From Bacteroidales bacterium UBA1184 (lineage in GTDB: Bacteria > Bacteroidota > Bacteroidia > Bacteroidales > ML635J-15), in contig DBYO01000033.1 in assembly GCA_002310235.1 (NCBI GenBank), positions 1-64,000 on the forward strand: a DNA stretch of 64,000 nt, given 5' to 3'. The notes under the pieces were generated by a model. It saw only the letters and a list, made by a program, of their open reading frames with translations, ran no database searches and was not told the DNA's origin. Positions 35,518 to 44,143 of the stretch are shown here, piece by piece; within the stretch, counting starts at the first letter, position 1, and each line of letters starts with the position of its first letter. The position numbers and the translations under genes were made by a program.

Positions 35518-37920
35518 ATGGGAAAACATATATTTAAAGGCATAAAGATCACAGCGTTTGCACTTGCATGCCTTGTCTCCAGCAATGTTTTTGCACAAAA
35601 GACAGACCCCAACTGCCTGAGCGGCAACTGCGAGGACGGATACGGAGTGTACAGCATTGAAGGTGGCGACCGCTACGTTGGCTTTTTCGAGAATGGCGAT
35701 TTCAACGGCTTCGGCTCTTACTTTTTTAAAGACGGCAACATGTATATTGGCAATTTCAAGGACAATGCTGCAAATGGCCAAGGCACATACATCTGGGCCG
35801 ACGGCAGTCGATATGTAGGACATTGGCAGGAATGGGAACGTCATGGCATTGGGACCGACTTCGACAACGAAGGCAATTCGGAAATAAGCATATATCAGCA
35901 CGATGAAATAGAAGACGACAACATCCAGGGTTGCATCAACGGTAACTGCATTTCGGGATATGGAGTTTTCATATACGACGACGGTTCCATATACGAAGGT
36001 AATTTCTCTCAGAAAAAGCCCGACGGACAAGGTTTGCTCATGAAAAACGACGGTTCGATATACAATGGCGAATTCAAGAATGGGAAATACAACGGTTATG
36101 GCATATTCGTAAATCCCGACGGCTCCGAACAGGAAGGATTATGGGAAGAAGGACGTTTCATTGGAGAAGTTACCAATCAGTACGGCTGCATAAGTGGCGA
36201 CTGCGCAAACGGATACGGCATTTACATTTACGACGACGGCTCATTCTACGAAGGCTCGTTCAAGAATGGCACCCGCCATGGACAAGGCACATTATATACC
36301 GCCGACGACGAAATCTTCGACGGATCATGGGTTGACGACGAAGCAAACGGATACATACTGGCCACATACAAACCCGAAGACCGCAACGGACTGGCACACT
36401 ACATTGGTGACATGAAAGGAAGTGCCCTCGACGGATACGGAGCCCTTATATGGAGCGATGGTTCGGTATATTACGGACAGCTTAAAAATGGTGCAAGGCA
36501 CGGACAAGGCGTACTGTTCGACACCGAAACCAACACTAAATACTCGGGCATCTGGAACGACGATTCGTTTGTAAGCGAAATGGACGAAAACCAGTTCGAC
36601 GTCATCTTCGGGTCGAAAAACGGATTCGGAATAAAGCTTATCGCCAATGGCCGCTACTATGGAAACCTCGTCAATGGCATACCTTCTGGAAAAGGAATGC
36701 TCGACCTCTACAACGGCAACAGCTATGTAGGCGAATTTAAGAACGGCAAGCAAAACGGACAAGGAACACTCGAGAACCGCGACACCGACGAAAGATACAT
36801 CGGTGAGTTTGTCGACAACGAAATGACTGGAAAGGGCGTACTTTACCACGCCGACGGTTCTAAAGAAGAAGGTGTATTCAGAAATGGCAAACTCGCAACC
36901 CAAAAGACCGAAGACGTCAGCGTTGCCAGACCTATAGTAACATGGCTTGCACCATCGCAGGGCGACATGTCGACCACCAGCAGCAAACTTACTGTAAAAC
37001 TTTGTGTAGCCTCAAAAGCAAGCATCGACGAAGTTACCGTAACGGTAAACGGAGTTGTAAAGGCGAAAAAGTCGAACAGAGGCTTTACTGTAGTTTCAAG
37101 CCAGTGCGACTACACTTTCGAATATGAAATCGACCTCGAGCCTGGCCAAAACGAAATAAAGGCAAGCGTCAAGAATGCAGGAGGAACTACAACAACCGAC
37201 ACGCGCCGCGTTACCCTCAACAAAAGCGATAACGTATCAAGCGAAAAACGACTCGCCCTTGTCATTGGCAACGGAGCATACCAGCATATCGGTGCACTCA
37301 ACAACCCTTCAAACGACGCTAAACTTATGGGTGAAACACTAGGTTCCCTCGGCTTCGAAACAATGGTTTACACCGACCTTTCGCAAAACGAGATGATTAC
37401 TAAGATTCGCGAATTTGGAAACAAGCTTACCGAAGAGAAGGCTGTAGGCTTATTTTTCTACGCCGGCCATGGTCTGCAGGTAAACGGCGAGAACTACCTC
37501 GTCCCCATTACAGCAAACATCACCAAACAGCAGGATGTAGAACTCGAATGCGTAAACCTGAAGCGCGTACTTGGAGAAATGGAATACGCACAAAACGACC
37601 TGAACATCATAATCCTCGATGCTTGCCGTAACAATCCATTTGCAAACGTCAGAGCAATAAATAGTGGAGGTCTTGCCGCAGTAAACGCTCCGAGAGGCAC
37701 TTTCATCGCATTTGCCACATCACCTGGCAATGTAGCATCTGATGGTAGTGGAAGCAATGGCCTATACACCGAACAACTGGCACAAGAAATAACCCAGCCG
37801 GGAATAAAAATAGAAGATGTCTTCAAGAAAGTTCGCTCAAGGGTTTACGAAATAAGCCAGCAGCAACAAATTCCATGGGAAAATTCCTCAATATTCGGAG
37901 ACTTTTATTTCAAGAAATAA
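35518..37920 (+). CDS. Secreted MORN-repeat caspase-like protease (C14)
   Basis: I choose the ATG at 35518 (800 residues) because it directly precedes a clean signal peptide (GKHIFKGIKITAFALACLVSSNVFAQ); an upstream ATG at 35449 would add 23 residues before it. About 12-14 MORN repeats (YVGFFENGDFNGFGSY, YEGNFSQKKPDGQG, YVGEFKNGKQNGQG and similar) fill residues ~40-470, in blocks separated by CISGNC-like Cys pairs. An Ig-like domain (~485-570) follows. The caspase-fold domain (~574-800) has LALVIGNGAYQ, His651 in FYAGHG and Cys703 in LDACRNNPF. The dyad is intact, so it should be active in the periplasm or at the surface. The next gene, 21 bp away, is a papain-like protease. Confidence 0.9.
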   Translation: MGKHIFKGIKITAFALACLVSSNVFAQKTDPNCLSGNCEDGYGVYSIEGGDRYVGFFENGDFNGFGSYFFKDGNMYIGNFKDNAANGQGTYIWADGSRYVGHWQEWERHGIGTDFDNEGNSEISIYQHDEIEDDNIQGCINGNCISGYGVFIYDDGSIYEGNFSQKKPDGQGLLMKNDGSIYNGEFKNGKYNGYGIFVNPDGSEQEGLWEEGRFIGEVTNQYGCISGDCANGYGIYIYDDGSFYEGSFKNGTRHGQGTLYTADDEIFDGSWVDDEANGYILATYKPEDRNGLAHYIGDMKGSALDGYGALIWSDGSVYYGQLKNGARHGQGVLFDTETNTKYSGIWNDDSFVSEMDENQFDVIFGSKNGFGIKLIANGRYYGNLVNGIPSGKGMLDLYNGNSYVGEFKNGKQNGQGTLENRDTDERYIGEFVDNEMTGKGVLYHADGSKEEGVFRNGKLATQKTEDVSVARPIVTWLAPSQGDMSTTSSKLTVKLCVASKASIDEVTVTVNGVVKAKKSNRGFTVVSSQCDYTFEYEIDLEPGQNEIKASVKNAGGTTTTDTRRVTLNKSDNVSSEKRLALVIGNGAYQHIGALNNPSNDAKLMGETLGSLGFETMVYTDLSQNEMITKIREFGNKLTEEKAVGLFFYAGHGLQVNGENYLVPITANITKQQDVELECVNLKRVLGEMEYAQNDLNIIILDACRNNPFANVRAINSGGLAAVNAPRGTFIAFATSPGNVASDGSGSNGLYTEQLAQEITQPGIKIEDVFKKVRSRVYEISQQQQIPWENSSIFGDFYFKK

Positions 37921-37941
37921 TAATACAAAACAATAAACAGC

Positions 37942-39975
37942 ATGAGAGCTTTGATATTATTTGTTGCAGTCCTATTTGCCACGATTAGCACATTTGGACA
38001 GCATTTTACTGGTTGCGTTGTCGATACCGTAGCAGCACAACGCCTGCCCGAAAAGGCATCAAATACACGCGACGTTTATTCCAATCTGCCCAAGGCAGTA
38101 TCGCTTCAGAAATGGACACCAGTCCCAGGAAACCAAGGCCAAACCGGCACATGTACCGCATGGTCGTCGACATACTGCATAGCAACAATGTCGTGGGCAA
38201 TGCGCAACGGAATAACAGACCGTAAGAAAATTACCGAAAACGCCTATCTTCCAGCATATACATACGTCAATATACTTAGGCAGAGCACACAAAACTGCGC
38301 CGCCGGAACCGACATTGCCGACGCATGCGCATGGCTAAAGAACACCGGCTCGGTAAAATTAAGCGAATACCCGCAGAATCCAGCATGTATTAACACCTCC
38401 GATGTTCCTACTGCATGGAAGCAAAAAGCATCGCAAAATAGGATCTTGGGATTCACAAAACTGTACTACCAATGGGCAGGCGGATATTCGTACAAGGTCG
38501 AAAAAGTAAAGAAAAGTCTCGCCGAAGGTAAGCCCGTGCTTATAGCTTTCAACTGTGCATTTTCGTTCTCAAACGGAACTGGCTTACGTAGCGACGGACT
38601 ATGGCAACCAGCAAGCAACGAACAGGCAACTCTCAACTACGGCGGTCATGCCATGGCAGTAGTCGCATACGACGATACAAAATTCAACGGAGGCGCATTC
38701 CTTGTACAGAATAGCTGGGGTACCGACTGGGGACTCAACGGTTATTTCTGGATTACCTACTACCATTTTGCATGGTGGGTTTACTACGCTTTCGAAATAA
38801 ACACGCAGATAAACAACTCGAAGATCGATACCAATACCGACCACCTCGACTTCTCGACTAACTTCTACGATTACGCCGACAACAACGACTACAATTACGA
38901 CTATAACAACAACGATTATAACTACGACTACAATAACAACGATAACAACTATTACGACTACGACGACGGAAACGATGGAAACGACAGCAATAATGTTGAC
39001 TACACCTTCGACGACCTCGGACTTGACGATTACCTATCAGTTGACTTCGACTGGCTCGACAATATCATAGATGGCAACGACTATCGCTCCGACAACGACA
39101 ACAACAGCGACGATAAGAACAAAGACAACAACGATAGCGACATCGAAGACAATAATAGCTATTCTTCGTACAACATACTGTACCAGGATGGCGACAATGG
39201 TGCTTGGAAGGGCTACAAGGACAGCGACTATACCGCCGAAGACTACCGCTACATGGAGGAAGAAAGAAAATCGCGCAACTCGGCGGCATTCCAGTATGTA
39301 AGCAACATGTCGTACGAAGACAACATGAAACACATGAACGAAAGTCTCGGAATAAAGGACTCACCTAAGAACAACGCAAAGGACCGCGGCGTAAAGGTAA
39401 TTAGCGTCGACAAGATAAAGACTCCCGACGGAAACAAGGTTGACATAAACAATTTTGCCGGCAGCATAAGCATTATTCTTGGCGACAACACCGCAATGCA
39501 GGGAACGGTACGCGACAAAACAATAAACATATCGAAATCATACCAATCGGGAACCTACTTCAGAATATATGTAGAAAACAATTCACCGGCTTACGTATAT
39601 GTTTTTGGAACCGACCTCACCAACGAAGTATATAACATATTCCCGCAGTGCCGACTGATAAGCCCGCTGCTCGACTACAGCGACAGCCGCATAGCAGTCC
39701 CCGACGAACGTCACTTCATCCAGATGGACGACCAGACCGGAACCGACTACATATATGTACTTTACAGCCGCGTTCCTCTCAATATCGATGAAATCCGCAA
39801 CCGCATGACAAAGACTTCGGGCGACTACGCAGAACGACTGTTCAAGGTAATGGGACCTAAGACTTTCTCCCTCGACGAAGCCAATGTTTCGGGCACATCC
39901 ACATTCAAGTTCGATGCTAAATCCATCAAAAAGCAATGCCTCGGTGCCGTCATAAAAATCAACCATGTCAAATAA
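37942..39975 (+). CDS. Secreted papain-like (C1A) protease with Asn/Asp/Tyr linker and DUF4384-like C-terminus
   Basis: 677 residues. A signal peptide (1-20) precedes a C1A domain with Gln65 (oxyanion) and Cys71 in GNQGQTGTCTAW, His236 in YGGHAMAVVAYDD and Asn257 in VQNSWGTDWG; there is no long propeptide. Residues ~300-410 are almost only Asn, Asp and Tyr, including two copies of NDYNYDYNN with different synonymous codons. A C-terminal domain (~480-677) with FRIYVENNSPAYVYVFGTDL and YNIFP resembles DUF4384, a module usually joined to C14 caspase domains. It lies 21 bp after the MORN-caspase gene and ends at a terminator. Confidence 0.87.
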   Translation: MRALILFVAVLFATISTFGQHFTGCVVDTVAAQRLPEKASNTRDVYSNLPKAVSLQKWTPVPGNQGQTGTCTAWSSTYCIATMSWAMRNGITDRKKITENAYLPAYTYVNILRQSTQNCAAGTDIADACAWLKNTGSVKLSEYPQNPACINTSDVPTAWKQKASQNRILGFTKLYYQWAGGYSYKVEKVKKSLAEGKPVLIAFNCAFSFSNGTGLRSDGLWQPASNEQATLNYGGHAMAVVAYDDTKFNGGAFLVQNSWGTDWGLNGYFWITYYHFAWWVYYAFEINTQINNSKIDTNTDHLDFSTNFYDYADNNDYNYDYNNNDYNYDYNNNDNNYYDYDDGNDGNDSNNVDYTFDDLGLDDYLSVDFDWLDNIIDGNDYRSDNDNNSDDKNKDNNDSDIEDNNSYSSYNILYQDGDNGAWKGYKDSDYTAEDYRYMEEERKSRNSAAFQYVSNMSYEDNMKHMNESLGIKDSPKNNAKDRGVKVISVDKIKTPDGNKVDINNFAGSISIILGDNTAMQGTVRDKTINISKSYQSGTYFRIYVENNSPAYVYVFGTDLTNEVYNIFPQCRLISPLLDYSDSRIAVPDERHFIQMDDQTGTDYIYVLYSRVPLNIDEIRNRMTKTSGDYAERLFKVMGPKTFSLDEANVSGTSTFKFDAKSIKKQCLGAVIKINHVK

Positions 39976-39994
39976 GATACTTATTGAAAAAAAT

Positions 39995-40027
39995 AAAAGG
40001 GAGGAACATTGTTTCTCCCTTTTTTAT
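39995..40027 (+). terminator. Terminator after papain-like gene
   Basis: AAAAGGGAG-GAAC-ATT-GTTT-CTCCC folds into a hairpin (GGGAG/CTCCC and AAC/GTT) followed by a T6 run. Confidence 0.85.
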
Positions 40028-40039
40028 TGTCCTGCGTCT

Positions 40040-40226
40040 GTCATTCCGCAAGTTAGAACAATAACGCGATACGGAACGGAGAGTGTAATATTGTTCAACT
40101 ATGCGGAACTCCTTCACGAAACGCAGTGAGTAATCTCCCGTGAAAAACGAATTCAAAAGGAGATTCCGTATAAGTGAACTCACAAGCAACGTTCCTTATG
40201 CTGTTCGTTCTACTTTACGGAATGAC
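40040..40226. repeat. 187-bp REP/MITE-like element with GTCATTCCG ends
   Basis: The ends are an imperfect ~20-bp inverted repeat: GTCATTCCGcAAGTtAGAAC on the left, and the reverse complement of the right end reads GTCATTCCGtAAaGTAGAAC. A second inner stem pairs ATGCGGAACTCCTTCACG with CGTG...AAAGGAGATTCCGTAT. The inner ACGCAGTGAG...AATCTCC text resembles dispersed 'GTCATTCCG...GTGAGGAATCTC' elements I recall from many genomes. No coding frame is present. Confidence 0.65.
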
Positions 40227-40292
40227 GGCAAGGATTGCTAAAAAATCAGATTAATTTCAGTCGTTTGTAAAACTATAGCCTAATTTTTTAAT

Positions 40293-40300
40293 TATCTTTG
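40293..40300 (+). promoter_or_regulatory. Putative -7 box for zinc metallopeptidase run
   Basis: TATCTTTG (TAnnTTTG) lies 28 bp before the start. A TTTG is present 25 bp upstream, not 19. Confidence 0.5.
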
Positions 40301-40328
40301 CCTCATAAATTATCTTAATTATAAAATT

Positions 40329-41177
40329 ATGAGACTTGACGGAAGACGCGAAAGCACAAATGTTGACGACAGAAGAGGCAAGAAAATGGGTGCCGGACTT
40401 GGAATCGGCGGAGCTATAATCGTTGGTATCATCGCTTTGCTGCTCGGCAAAGACCCATCCGAAGCAATACAGAACCTTAACATGGATAGCACACAGACCG
40501 AATCGGCCTACACTCCGACAGCCGAAGAGGAAGAACTGGCATCGTTCACCAAGAAGATTCTTGCAGGAACCGAAGACGTGTGGACAGCCGAATTCAAAAA
40601 GATGGGCAAGACATACAAAGCTCCCAAGCTAGTGCTTTTCACCGATGCTGTACAGTCGGGATGCGGCGGCGCATCATCGTCGTCGGGACCATTCTACTGC
40701 TCGGCCGACCAGACCGTCTATATCGACCTTTCGTTCTTCACAACCATGAAACAGCAATTCGGCACAGCTGGCGACTTTGCATACGCCTACGTCATTGCAC
40801 ACGAAGTTGGACATCACGTACAGTATCTGCTTGGCACCCTTGGCGATGCACACGAAAAGATGAGCCGCGTAAGCAAAACCGAAAGCAACCAGATTAGCGT
40901 CCGCCTCGAACTGCAAGCCGACTTCTATGCTGGAGTTTGGGCAAACAGGGACAATGCAATGTTCAATTCGCTTGAAGACGGAGATATTGAAGAAGGTCTT
41001 GCCATTGCCGCCCGCATCGGCGACGACTATCTGCAGAAACAGGCAAGAGGCTACACCGTTCCCGAATCGTTTAACCATGGCACCTCGGCACAACGTTCAC
41101 GCTGGCTCAAGAAAGGCATCACAACCGGCAATATAAACGACGGCGATACCTTCTCGCCCGACTACAGCAAGCTGTAA
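40329..41177 (+). CDS. Neutral zinc metallopeptidase, YpfJ family
   Basis: 282 residues. A short basic N-terminus, one TM helix (~21-40, GAGLGIGGAIIVGIIALLLG) and a metallopeptidase domain with SGCGGASSSSGPFYC, VYIDLSFF, HEVGHH (His158, Glu159, His162) and LELQADFYAGVWA, where the downstream Glu/Asp region supplies the third ligand. This is the PF04228 layout. The target is unknown. It is followed by the HAD gene after 5 bp. Confidence 0.93.
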   Translation: MRLDGRRESTNVDDRRGKKMGAGLGIGGAIIVGIIALLLGKDPSEAIQNLNMDSTQTESAYTPTAEEEELASFTKKILAGTEDVWTAEFKKMGKTYKAPKLVLFTDAVQSGCGGASSSSGPFYCSADQTVYIDLSFFTTMKQQFGTAGDFAYAYVIAHEVGHHVQYLLGTLGDAHEKMSRVSKTESNQISVRLELQADFYAGVWANRDNAMFNSLEDGDIEEGLAIAARIGDDYLQKQARGYTVPESFNHGTSAQRSRWLKKGITTGNINDGDTFSPDYSKL

Positions 41178-41182
41178 AATCA

Positions 41183-41797
41183 ATGCCCAACATCAAAAAT
41201 ATAATTTTCGACCTCTGCGGACCGATAATAACAATCGATGTTAACCTTATCGATAATCGTCTGCACGAATTTGGCATAACGACAGAACAACCATATCGTA
41301 AGCTCTACGACAGCGGACTTACAAAACGCTTCGAGTCGAACCTTATTACAACCGCCCAATTCTGCAACGAACTACGCAAAATACTCGAAACCGACATCTC
41401 GGACGAACAGATATGCGAGGCATGGAACACGCTCATTGTTGATTTCAAACGCGAACACCAAACCATTTTGCAGAAAGTTCACAATCACTACCGCACATTT
41501 ATGCTCAGCAATAGCGATGTTGTAAATGCAGAATACTTCACCGAATACCTCGGTGCTACTCGCCAATGCTTCGACGAGATTTTCTTCTCCTACACGATTG
41601 GCGACCGCAAACCAAGCGAAAATGTTTTCAAACACATACTGGCCAAGCACAACCTAAACGCTGCTGAAACTCTTTTCATCGACGACTGCGAGAAGCACTG
41701 CATAGGAGCAAAAAAGGTTGGACTAAACACAATCTGGCTTCAGAAACCAAAAGACATTTGCGAACTTTTCAACGATAACGGAACATTAAAACAGTAG
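41183..41797 (+). CDS. HAD-superfamily hydrolase, YihX-like
   Basis: 204 residues. Motif I IIFDLCGPI (Asp10 nucleophile; the usual Gly of DLGG is Cys12), motif II MLSNSD, motif III Lys in GDRKPSENVF and motif IV LFIDDCEKHC. An alpha-helical C1 cap is present. It is probably a sugar- or nucleotide-phosphatase, substrate unknown. It sits between the metallopeptidase and the MsrA fusion (2 bp gap). Confidence 0.88.
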   Translation: MPNIKNIIFDLCGPIITIDVNLIDNRLHEFGITTEQPYRKLYDSGLTKRFESNLITTAQFCNELRKILETDISDEQICEAWNTLIVDFKREHQTILQKVHNHYRTFMLSNSDVVNAEYFTEYLGATRQCFDEIFFSYTIGDRKPSENVFKHILAKHNLNAAETLFIDDCEKHCIGAKKVGLNTIWLQKPKDICELFNDNGTLKQ

Positions 41798-41799
41798 AC

Positions 41800-42990
41800 A
41801 TGAAAAAGAAAATATATCTTGCCGCAGGCTGCTTCTGGGGCGCAGAACATTACCTCAAGCAAATCGAAGGCATAACGTTCACACAGGTTGGATTCGCCAA
41901 CGGCAACACCGAAAATCCAACATACGAGCAGGTATATACCGACCTTACAGGCTATGCCGAGGCCGTGCTCGTCGAATACGATTCATACATAATCCCGTTG
42001 CGAACCATCATACGGCTATATTTCAAGGCCATCGACCCGACAAGCCTCAACCGTCAGGGTGCAGACTTCGGCACTCGTTACCGCACGGGGATATACTACA
42101 CCAACAAAACCGATTTGGCTATCATCCAAGAAGTCATGGCATTGGAAGCCAAAAAATACGATGCGCCATTACAAGTGGAAGTCGCACCACTGAAAAACTT
42201 CTTCCCTGCCGACGAATATCATCAGGATTATCTCGACAAGAACCCCACAGGCTACTGCCATCTGCCAATTGAGCTTTTCGCCTATGCGAAGAACTACAAG
42301 CCCGTAAGCGTCAGGATTCGCGAAAGCCTTTTTGCACAGCAGGACTCGAAATACCGCGACTTCCACTCCAAGCTTATGCCAGGAATCGACATCGAAAGAA
42401 TAATTGGCATTCGTACCCCGCAACTGCGTAAACTAGCAAAGCAATTTGCCAAAGATCCCGAAATCGATGATTTCCTGTCGAGCCTTCCGCACAAGTACTA
42501 CGACGAAAACAACCTGCACGGATTCATCATTGCCGAAATCAATGACTACGACCGCAGCATCGCCGAAATAGACCGTCTCCTACCCTACATCGACAACTGG
42601 GCTACCTGCGACCTTATTAGGCCTAAGTCGTTCAACAAAAACCACTCGCGACTAATAAAAGACATACGCCGCTGGATGAAGTCGAACAAGACCTACACCA
42701 TACGTTTCGGCATCGAAATGCTCATGACCCATTTTCTCGACGGTGATTTCCGTCCCGAATACCTCGATTGGGTTGCAGGCATCAGCAACGACGAATACTA
42801 CGTGAAAATGATGGTAGCATGGTATTTTGCCACGGCTCTTGCAAAGCAATACGAAGCAACGCTGCCCATTATCGAGCAGAACCGTCACGCAACCTGGACT
42901 CACAACAAGACAATCCAGAAAGCAATCGAAAGTTTTAGGATTACTAACGAGCAAAAGGAATATTTGAAGGGCTTGAGGAGGAAGGAATAA
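41800..42990 (+). CDS. msrA: Fusion of methionine sulfoxide reductase A and AlkD-like DNA alkylation repair domain
   Basis: 396 residues in one uninterrupted frame. Residues 1-160 are a full MsrA: GCFWG with catalytic Cys11, YRTGIYYTN, FFPADEYHQDYLDKNP. Residues ~168-396 are a HEAT-like DNA alkylation repair domain (IRESLFAQQDSKYRDFHSKL, GIRTPQLRKLAKQF). It keeps Trp267-x-x-x-Asp271 in NWATCDLI, matching AlkD Trp109 and Asp113, and Trp341 at about the spacing of AlkD Trp187. It would pair repair of oxidised Met with excision of alkylated bases. MsrA is normally alone or fused to MsrB. The cytoplasmic location is inferred from the lack of a signal peptide. Confidence 0.92.
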   Translation: MKKKIYLAAGCFWGAEHYLKQIEGITFTQVGFANGNTENPTYEQVYTDLTGYAEAVLVEYDSYIIPLRTIIRLYFKAIDPTSLNRQGADFGTRYRTGIYYTNKTDLAIIQEVMALEAKKYDAPLQVEVAPLKNFFPADEYHQDYLDKNPTGYCHLPIELFAYAKNYKPVSVRIRESLFAQQDSKYRDFHSKLMPGIDIERIIGIRTPQLRKLAKQFAKDPEIDDFLSSLPHKYYDENNLHGFIIAEINDYDRSIAEIDRLLPYIDNWATCDLIRPKSFNKNHSRLIKDIRRWMKSNKTYTIRFGIEMLMTHFLDGDFRPEYLDWVAGISNDEYYVKMMVAWYFATALAKQYEATLPIIEQNRHATWTHNKTIQKAIESFRITNEQKEYLKGLRRKE

Positions 42991-42993
42991 ATC

Positions 42994-43731
42994 CTACTCC
43001 ATATCTGGCAAAATACGGCCATTATAACCTTTCAGTTCATTGTCGTAAAGGTCCTCTTTCCCGCCAGACAAACGGTTTAGCAATTCGTGGAATTTTGGTC
43101 CGTGGTTCTTGTGTGCGATGTGGCAAAGCTCATGAAGTATGATAAAGTCGATAAGATGATCGGGGAGCAAAAGCAAACGACACGACAATATAATATCGTT
43201 GTGCGAACTACAAGAACCCCAGCGCGTCATTGCTGTACCTATGGAAACTTTTCGGAATTTCAGTCCGCTACGCGCTGAAATATCATTTACCCGCGGATAT
43301 AAAATACTCTCGGCCTCCTTTCGCATAGATGCTAGCAGGACTTTCTTTATGAAATCTTGTGTTGACTCAAGTTCAAAATCTACCAATTCGGGATTGTAAT
43401 ATATGGTAACCACATGGTTTACAACACGAGCATGAAGTATGCGTTTCTGGGCATTTGTAGATTCAAATTTCAGCGTTGTGCTACGGCAAGAGAAGTGTGA
43501 GTTTGGAGTAAAGATCCGCTTCACGCCCTTCTGCTCAAGTTTATGCAGTGTTTCTGCAATCCAGTCGCGATGTTCAAAAACAAACCTTTCAGCGTCAGCA
43601 TAACTGACCCTGAAAGGTATGGATAGATGCAAACCCTTTTCGGGATGCACGGTCAAACGCATTGCACGACAGTTGCGACGCTTTGCCACCACCACATCGC
43701 CAACGCCTTCGACACTAATGGTTCGCTGCAT
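42994..43731 (-). CDS. YgjP/WLM-type zinc metallopeptidase-like protein
   Basis: 245 residues, family PF01863. HExxH in FIILHELCHIAHKNHGPKFHELL (His200, Glu201, His204) with the later His as likely third ligand, plus the family's MTRWGSCSSHNDIILSCRLLLLP block. Cytoplasmic; the substrate is unknown, and relatives sit near type I restriction or stress genes. Its start overlaps the preceding stop by one base (TAATG). Confidence 0.9.
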   Translation of the reverse strand: MQRTISVEGVGDVVVAKRRNCRAMRLTVHPEKGLHLSIPFRVSYADAERFVFEHRDWIAETLHKLEQKGVKRIFTPNSHFSCRSTTLKFESTNAQKRILHARVVNHVVTIYYNPELVDFELESTQDFIKKVLLASMRKEAESILYPRVNDISARSGLKFRKVSIGTAMTRWGSCSSHNDIILSCRLLLLPDHLIDFIILHELCHIAHKNHGPKFHELLNRLSGGKEDLYDNELKGYNGRILPDME

Positions 43732-44018
43732 TACTTGCGAGGCAGCTTGCTTAACTTTTCGTAACCTTCGTTGACGGCGGTAAGCATTTCGGAAATGTAA
43801 CCCTTGTAGTTTTCCTTTACAGCCTTCTTTTCCACCTTCGAAGTCGGAGTGTTAATCTTCGAAAATACTTCCTGCTTCTTGAGCAATACGTTGTTGATGA
43901 TTTCAGTAACAGGCTCGGTCGGCTGTGCCGGGTACAAGTCAACGTACAATACGCAATCCGACAAAAGTTCACTTGTCATGTAATCAATGTCTCTCTTTAA
44001 TACTTTTCTACTTGCCAT
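43731..44018 (-). CDS. Small helical hypothetical protein, coupled to YgjP-type gene
   Basis: 95 residues, predicted mostly helical and Lys-rich at the C-terminus (ASRKVLKRDIDYMTSELLSD at the N-terminus). No domain is recognised. I treat it as real because it has a TAATTTTG box upstream (44036-44043), starts at an ATG, and its stop overlaps the next ATG. I believe similar short proteins occur in other Bacteroidales, but this is memory only. Confidence 0.7.
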   Translation of the reverse strand: MASRKVLKRDIDYMTSELLSDCVLYVDLYPAQPTEPVTEIINNVLLKKQEVFSKINTPTSKVEKKAVKENYKGYISEMLTAVNEGYEKLSKLPRK

Positions 44019-44035
44019 AGCTTTAAAATTTTTCG

Positions 44036-44043
44036 CAAAATTA
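44036..44043 (-). promoter_or_regulatory. Putative -7 box for the small protein / YgjP pair
   Basis: TAATTTTG on the minus strand (TAnnTTTG) lies 17 bp before the start codon at 44018. Confidence 0.45.
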
Positions 44044-44097
44044 AATAAAAAAAATTACAAAACACTATTATATGCATTTTCTCTCAAGTATTAATAT

Positions 44098-44105
44098 TAT
44101 ATTTG
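44098..44105 (+). promoter_or_regulatory. Putative -7 box for T9SS cargo gene
   Basis: TATATTTG (TAnnTTTG) lies 38 bp before the start of the 865-residue cargo gene. Confidence 0.5.
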
Positions 44106-44143
44106 CAACGGAATGTTTGGTAAAAAGATAAAAGACAGCATAT

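Noticed and set aside
38880..39330. CRISPR-like or satellite repeat
   Set aside because: The repeated DNA is the codon pattern of an Asn/Asp/Tyr linker in the papain-like protein; unit lengths and spacers are irregular.
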